A DNA stretch of 10,538 bases from an uncultured Burkholderiales bacterium (GTDB taxonomy: Bacteria > Pseudomonadota > Gammaproteobacteria > Burkholderiales > Burkholderiaceae_C): the NCBI GenBank assembly GCA_903925445.1, contig CAIYFE010000064.1:1-10538 (forward strand). The letters run 5' to 3'. Shown piece after piece: positions 7,051-10,538 of the stretch (its first letter is position 1; each line of letters opens with the position of its first letter). Made by a program: the position numbers and the translations under genes. The notes beneath the pieces were generated by a model that was not told where the DNA came from, did no database searches, and was given only the letters and a program-made list of their open reading frames with translations.

Positions 7051-7080
7051 TTCTCGCATCATTCGAGAAATATCTGATGC
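7051..7080 (+). promoter_or_regulatory. Competing hairpins / possible pseudoknot over the regulator start codon
   Basis: Two interlocked inverted repeats occupy the short gap before the response-regulator gene. TTCTCG (7051-7056) pairs with CGAGAA (7064-7069). GCATCA (7056-7061) pairs with TGATGC (7075-7080), which includes the ATG at 7077. The left arm of the second lies in the loop of the first, which is an H-type pseudoknot order, or the two stems are alternatives. The only weak Shine-Dalgarno (GAGA, 7065-7068) lies in the first stem. Stems this short can arise by chance. Confidence 0.3.
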
Positions 7081-7745
7081 GGATCCTGGTTGTAGAAGAC
7101 GATCCAGCTTTGCGGCTGGGCTTGAAGCGAATCTTGCTGGCCGAAGGTTGGCAAGTCGATGCGGTTGAAGATGGCGAACTGGCCATTTCAGCCGTGTACG
7201 GGGTTGACTACGACTTTGCCGTGCTCGATTTGAATTTGCCCAAAAAAGACGGCATCGCGGTTTTGTCGCACTGGCGAAAAGCCAACTTCGTTTGCCCCGT
7301 GCTCGTGCTGACCGCGCGTGATGAACTGCACGATCGCGTCATGGGGCTCAACAGTGGCGCGGACGATTACGTCACCAAACCCTATGAGCCGGCTGAATTG
7401 GTGGCGCGCATTCGAGCCATCATGCGACGCAACATCGGCGCGGCCATCAACCTGCTCAAAATAGGCGCGCTGAGTTTTGATGTGCAAAGCCGCGAACTCA
7501 AACACGGGCAAGAAAAACTCTCGCTCACACCGCGCGAGTCGGCTTTGATGGAGTTGCTCATGTCCGCGCAGGGCAAGCCCGTGACCAAAAGCCGCATTGT
7601 GTCCACCATGTCCAGCTGGGAGTCTGATTTCAGCCCCAATGCGGTGGAGATTTACATCATGAAGCTGCGGCGCAAGTTGGCAGGGCGGGGCGTTGGGATT
7701 GAAACCATTCGCGGCGTGGGCTACGCCTTGCAGCTGGAGGATTGA
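7077..7745 (+). CDS. OmpR/PhoB-family response regulator (TctD/QseB-like)
   Basis: 222 residues, typical for the family. The N-terminal receiver (1-~118) has acidic Asp8/Asp9, phospho-acceptor Asp51 (VLDLNLPKKDG), Thr79 and Lys101 (KPYEPAEL). The C-terminal winged helix (about 125-220) shows LTPRESALMELLM, a recognition-helix region NAVEIYIMKLRRKL and the final IETIRGVGYAL wing. It is a cytoplasmic DNA-binding transcription factor activated by phosphorylation; such proteins bind tandem direct repeats in about 10-11-bp phase as dimers. The ATG at 7077 begins MRILVVEDD, the standard start for the fold. Its stop shares a base with the start of the TctE-like kinase (TGATG), making that kinase the primary cognate partner. 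The hybrid kinase upstream may be a second input. Likely targets are this cluster and the adjoining efflux genes; that is inference from position. Confidence 0.95.
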   Translation: MRILVVEDDPALRLGLKRILLAEGWQVDAVEDGELAISAVYGVDYDFAVLDLNLPKKDGIAVLSHWRKANFVCPVLVLTARDELHDRVMGLNSGADDYVTKPYEPAELVARIRAIMRRNIGAAINLLKIGALSFDVQSRELKHGQEKLSLTPRESALMELLMSAQGKPVTKSRIVSTMSSWESDFSPNAVEIYIMKLRRKLAGRGVGIETIRGVGYALQLED

Positions 7746-9142
7746 TGCTCAAAAAAGCCTTCAGTCTGCGTCGCAACTTGCTCATCACGTTTTTGGCCTT
7801 GTGGCTGGTCAGTGTGGTGCTGGCCACTTTTGCAGCCTTTTGGTTGTCGGGGCGAGCCGCTGCCGTGTCGTTTGATCGCATCTTGAAAGACGATGCGTTG
7901 GCGCTGGCCGCGCAAATCAAGTGGCAACCCGAAGGCGCCAGCTTCAGTTTGGACACCAACACCGCCGATTTGGTGATTTTTGACTCGTCTTCGCCCTCGC
8001 AGTTCGCGTTGTTTGACAAACAACTGCACCGCATTGCCGGTGATTTGAGCGCTGAGATTCCCATCAACTTTGCCAAATTGCGTGGCAATGAGCCCAACTT
8101 CTTTGACATCACCACCCAGCAAGGCTTGGTGCGCGTGGTGGCGCTCAAAATTGACCACGCCACAGAAGATTTTGTCTGGGTCGTGGTGGCCGAATCCAAT
8201 GCCAAGCGCAGCGACATTTCGCACGAATTGGCGGCGGCAATTTTCTTGCCTGCGGTGGGGCTGGCGTTTTTGGTGGTGCCGTTGCTGTTGGCCGGCATTC
8301 GTTACGGTTTGGCGCCGGCGCAAACCATCAGCGAAGCGGTGTCGCGCAAAGGCATCAACGATTTATCGCCGCTCAAACTCGAAGGCGTGCCGGAGGAATT
8401 GCGGGTGGTGATTTTGCACATCAACGACTTGTTGACCCGCCTGCAAGAAGCCATTGAACACGAGCGTCGCTTCATTGCCGATGCGGCGCATCAGTTGAGA
8501 ACGCCCATTGCGGGCATCAAACTGCTGGCTGAAGACTTGGTCAGGACGCACAAAACCAACGCCCATGAGCCGCCCGACGAAGAAGTTTTGCAAGAACTCA
8601 ACGCAGCGGCCACACGCGCCACACATTTGGTGCGCCAACTCTTGAGCTTGGCGCGCACCGAGCGACCGCTGCAACAAGAGCAGCAAAGTTTTGCATTGAA
8701 AGACGTGCTGCTGGAGGTCTTTGAACAGTGGCGAAAACCCGTGGCAGCGGCGCACAAGCAACTGCAACTTCAGGCAGATTTGTCGGCTTTGGAAAACCTG
8801 AATGTCCAAGGCAGCGCCGTGCTGGTGGGCGAAGCTTTGGGCAACATCATTGACAACGCCATTCAGTACGGCGGCGAATCCATCACCTTGAAGGCGCACC
8901 GGGTCGATCAGACGGTGCATATTTCTGTCACAGACAACGGTTACGCTGTCGCGCCGCATGAGGTCGATTTGATGCTGACGCCTTTTTGGCGCGGCGCCAA
9001 TGCCTCTGCGGTGGGGGTTGGCTTGGGCCTGCCCATCGCCGCCAAAGCCATCCAAAACATGGGCGGGCAGTTGCAGATCAAGACCCGCCCTGAGGTCAAC
9101 GGCACCCAGCTTGTGTTGGTTTTACCCTGTCCAAGCCTTTGA
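7745..9142 (+). CDS. Sensor histidine kinase, TctE-like, with atypical G1 box
   Basis: 465-residue inner-membrane kinase. TM1 is about 12-35 and TM2 about 162-185; the ~125-residue periplasmic loop looks like the 2CSK_N domain of TctE-type kinases. A HAMP-like linker (about 186-240) follows, then the H box ADAAHQLRTPIAG with His249, a dimerisation helix, the N box NIIDNAIQY (Asn367, Asn371), the F box TPFWRG and G2 GVGLGL (424-429). The G1 box reads DNGYAV (397-402) where DNGPGI is usual: Asp397 is kept but the second Gly is lost. ATP binding may be altered, or the protein may act mainly as a phosphatase. The ATG at 7745 is chosen over a TTG at 7742 because GGAGG at 7736-7740 gives workable spacing to the ATG only. 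It overlaps the regulator stop by one base. TctE usually accompanies tricarboxylate transport genes, which are absent here; an efflux gene follows instead. Confidence 0.92.
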   Translation: MLKKAFSLRRNLLITFLALWLVSVVLATFAAFWLSGRAAAVSFDRILKDDALALAAQIKWQPEGASFSLDTNTADLVIFDSSSPSQFALFDKQLHRIAGDLSAEIPINFAKLRGNEPNFFDITTQQGLVRVVALKIDHATEDFVWVVVAESNAKRSDISHELAAAIFLPAVGLAFLVVPLLLAGIRYGLAPAQTISEAVSRKGINDLSPLKLEGVPEELRVVILHINDLLTRLQEAIEHERRFIADAAHQLRTPIAGIKLLAEDLVRTHKTNAHEPPDEEVLQELNAAATRATHLVRQLLSLARTERPLQQEQQSFALKDVLLEVFEQWRKPVAAAHKQLQLQADLSALENLNVQGSAVLVGEALGNIIDNAIQYGGESITLKAHRVDQTVHISVTDNGYAVAPHEVDLMLTPFWRGANASAVGVGLGLPIAAKAIQNMGGQLQIKTRPEVNGTQLVLVLPCPSL

Positions 9143-9202
9143 ATTTATCAAATTTTGAGGAAATTAAGCTAATTTAAAGCTGCCATCAGGCAGACTACGA
9201 CC
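9143..9202 (+). promoter_or_regulatory. AT-rich leader of the tolC-like gene with dyads and direct repeat
   Basis: This 60-bp gap separates the kinase from the efflux gene. It holds TCAAATTTTGA (9148-9158), the reverse complement of a dyad in the acylase tail; an inverted repeat AAATTA-AGC-TAATTT (9161-9175); and a direct repeat ATTAAG-N4-TTTAAA (9163-9178) in 10-bp phase, the geometry expected for an OmpR-family dimer. A weak promoter could use TTATCA (9145-9150) and TAATTT (9170-9175). A small CTGCC-ATCA-GGCAG hairpin (9180-9193) follows. There is no T-run terminator. That this is a regulated promoter is inference. Confidence 0.4.
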
Positions 9203-10522
9203 ATGAAATTCTTTGCGTTTTGTTCGTTGGCCTGCCAAAAAATGGCAGCCCAAGCCAAACCCGTGGCACTGAGTCTGATGTTGGCGGGCGGCTTGGGTCA
9301 AGCTTTGGCTCAAACTGCGGCCAACGGCACGGAGCTGACATTGACGCAGTTGACCGAGCGTTTGCTGCAAGACAACCCGCAATTGCGCTCTGCCAAAGCC
9401 GGGGCACAAGCTGTTGAATTGGGCGTTTCGCCCGCTCGGGCTTTGGACAATCCCACCGTGGGTGTGACGCAAGACAACATGCAGCACAACCCGTTGGCTT
9501 TTGGCACTTCGAGCTCGACGATTTGGTCTTTTTCGCAAAATATTTTGTGGCCTGGCAAAAAAAGCTTGGCGGGCGACATTGTTCAATCGCAAGCCAATGT
9601 GAGCAAAGAGCAGGTCCAATACCTCAAAATTCAGCTCATTGGGCAATTGCAAAGCGCCTGGATCAATTGGCAACAAACCCATGCGCAAATTCGATTGGCC
9701 AAATCACAAGCCGATCGCTTGGAGCAAATCAAAGACATCGTCAAGCTGCGCTACGCCAACAACGCGGCAGCGTATGTTGATTTCATCAACGCCCAAGTGA
9801 CGCAGGCGCAAATCAAAAGCGACATCATTGGACTGGAGCGTCAACTTCAAACCGCGCAAGCGCAAATTGCCACCCTGGTTGGCGAGCCTTCTGGCGGCGC
9901 AAATTTGAGGTTGGCGCCAACGAGTGTTCAAACCAACCGAGAATTGCTGCCTTTGGATGCGTTTGAGCAACGCGCCGCGCAAGTCAATCCGCAAATTCGC
10001 GCGTCCAAAGAGTTGCTCTCGGCCGCGCAAAAAGCGGTGGACTTGGCCGAGTTGGGTAAGCGTCCCGATTTTGTGGTGAGCGTGAGCAGCCATTCAGCCA
10101 CGCCACCCGCCGGGTTTGCTGACAGCTCCAGTTTTGGCATGAGCGTTGGCGCGACCATTCCGCTTTACTACGCCAGCAAAGAACGCTACTTGATCGACCA
10201 AGCCAAAGCCCAGCTGGCCGCCGTGCGCGATGCCGATGCGTCCACCCAGCAGCAAGTCAGCTTGGCGGTGCAAACCGCTCATTTGCAATGGGCGCAAAGC
10301 ATCGATCAGCTCAAGTTGGTGGAAGACCGCATCGTGGCGCAAGCCCATGTGGGCTACCGCATGGCCTTGACCAACTACAGCACCAACCAAATGAGCTACA
10401 CCGAGTTGCTCAATGCTTACAACACTTTGCGCGCCGCAGAAATCAGCGCCGAGCAGGCGCGCGCTTTGGCTTTGCAGTCGCGCATTGCTTTGGATGTGGC
10501 GGTGGGTGAGCTTTCAAAATGA
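9203..10522 (+). CDS. TolC-family outer-membrane efflux protein (CzcC/CusC-like)
   Basis: 439 residues, normal for the outer-membrane factor family. The N-terminus is a signal peptide with probable cleavage after GQALA (residue 36); there is no lipobox Cys, so it is not a CusC/OprM-type lipoprotein. The OEP fold is recognisable: LTQLTERLLQDNPQLRSAKA at the start of repeat 1, ALDNPTVGV at about 80-88, SQNILWPGKK at about 111-120, then long Ala/Gln-rich helices, and a second repeat from about 254 ending in YTELLNAYNTLRAAEISAEQ. A trimer would form an outer-membrane channel with a periplasmic tunnel for a tripartite RND-type pump. CzcC-like proteins serve metal or cation efflux, but the substrate cannot be read here. 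The start at 9203 has only a distant AGG (9188-9190). The stop overlaps the next ATG as ATGA, so an efflux operon probably continues beyond the window. It follows a two-component system directly. Confidence 0.93.
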   Translation: MKFFAFCSLACQKMAAQAKPVALSLMLAGGLGQALAQTAANGTELTLTQLTERLLQDNPQLRSAKAGAQAVELGVSPARALDNPTVGVTQDNMQHNPLAFGTSSSTIWSFSQNILWPGKKSLAGDIVQSQANVSKEQVQYLKIQLIGQLQSAWINWQQTHAQIRLAKSQADRLEQIKDIVKLRYANNAAAYVDFINAQVTQAQIKSDIIGLERQLQTAQAQIATLVGEPSGGANLRLAPTSVQTNRELLPLDAFEQRAAQVNPQIRASKELLSAAQKAVDLAELGKRPDFVVSVSSHSATPPAGFADSSSFGMSVGATIPLYYASKERYLIDQAKAQLAAVRDADASTQQQVSLAVQTAHLQWAQSIDQLKLVEDRIVAQAHVGYRMALTNYSTNQMSYTELLNAYNTLRAAEISAEQARALALQSRIALDVAVGELSK

Positions 10523-10538
10523 AACCGTTTGATATGAA
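10519..10538 (+). CDS. Start of the next gene, possibly an efflux membrane-fusion protein (partial)
   Basis: An ATG at 10519 overlaps the tolC-like stop codon (ATGA) and opens the frame MKPFDM up to the window edge. GGTGAG at 10504-10509, 9 nt upstream, could serve as ribosome binding site. The protein cannot be identified from six codons. The membrane-fusion (CzcB-like) guess rests only on common operon order after such outer-membrane factors. A second in-frame ATG at 10534 could be the true start. Confidence 0.45.

Noticed and set aside
7742..7744. TTG at 7742 as the start of the TctE-like kinase
   Set aside because: It lies only 1 nt after GGAGG; the ATG at 7745 fits better and gives the classic TGATG overlap.
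9180..9193. CTGCC-ATCA-GGCAG hairpin as a terminator between the kinase and efflux genes
   Set aside because: The stem is only 5 bp and no T-run follows; it lies in the leader of the efflux gene. Not counted as a terminator.
1..10538. Mobile elements, CRISPR, tRNA or rRNA
   Set aside because: No transposase, integrase, terminal inverted repeats, spaced direct-repeat array or structural RNA signature was seen on either strand.

Overview
The window looks like chromosomal DNA of a beta-proteobacterium, most likely Burkholderiales (Comamonadaceae-like). This is judged from the moderate-to-high GC, the codon use and the flavour of the proteins; it is an inference, not a database match. All supported genes lie on the + strand and are tightly packed. 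I see no RNA genes, insertion sequences, CRISPR arrays or other mobile-element signs.

Region 1 (1-4060) is metabolic. It opens with the last 42 codons of an LD-carboxypeptidase (peptidoglycan recycling). An 86-bp gap follows, holding a perfect 18-bp palindrome of the kind bound by TetR-type repressors. Then come an NAD(P)-dependent aldehyde dehydrogenase (TTG start) and, 11 bp later, a membrane-anchored periplasmic penicillin/AHL-acylase-type Ntn hydrolase. The last two genes appear to form one operon.

Region 2 (4071-9142) is a dense sensory block. It encodes a periplasmic family-3 solute-binding protein, a hybrid histidine kinase with a Cache-like periplasmic sensor (3-bp gap), an OmpR-family response regulator, and a second TctE-like histidine kinase (1-bp overlap with the regulator). 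One DNA-binding regulator is thus flanked by two kinases. No transporter permease or ATPase accompanies the binding protein, so its likely job is ligand sensing.

Region 3 (9143-10538) starts a probable RND-type efflux operon: a TolC/CzcC-like outer-membrane factor, then the ATGA-coupled first codons of another gene, plausibly the membrane-fusion protein. Its 60-bp AT-rich leader carries a direct repeat in 10-bp phase, suited to an OmpR-type regulator.

The most interesting signals are non-coding. The last ~160 bp of the acylase gene fall to about 32% GC by my count, against about 57% just upstream. They lead into two back-to-back 7-bp hairpins, the second of which buries the start codon of the binding-protein gene, which has no Shine-Dalgarno sequence. 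A 15-nt dyad motif, TTATCAAAWTTTGAG, occurs once in that AT-rich tail and once in the leader of the tolC-like gene. This hints that the sensory block and the efflux operon share a regulator. The response-regulator start codon can also pair into an alternative hairpin or pseudoknot. The second kinase has a degenerate G1 ATP-binding box.
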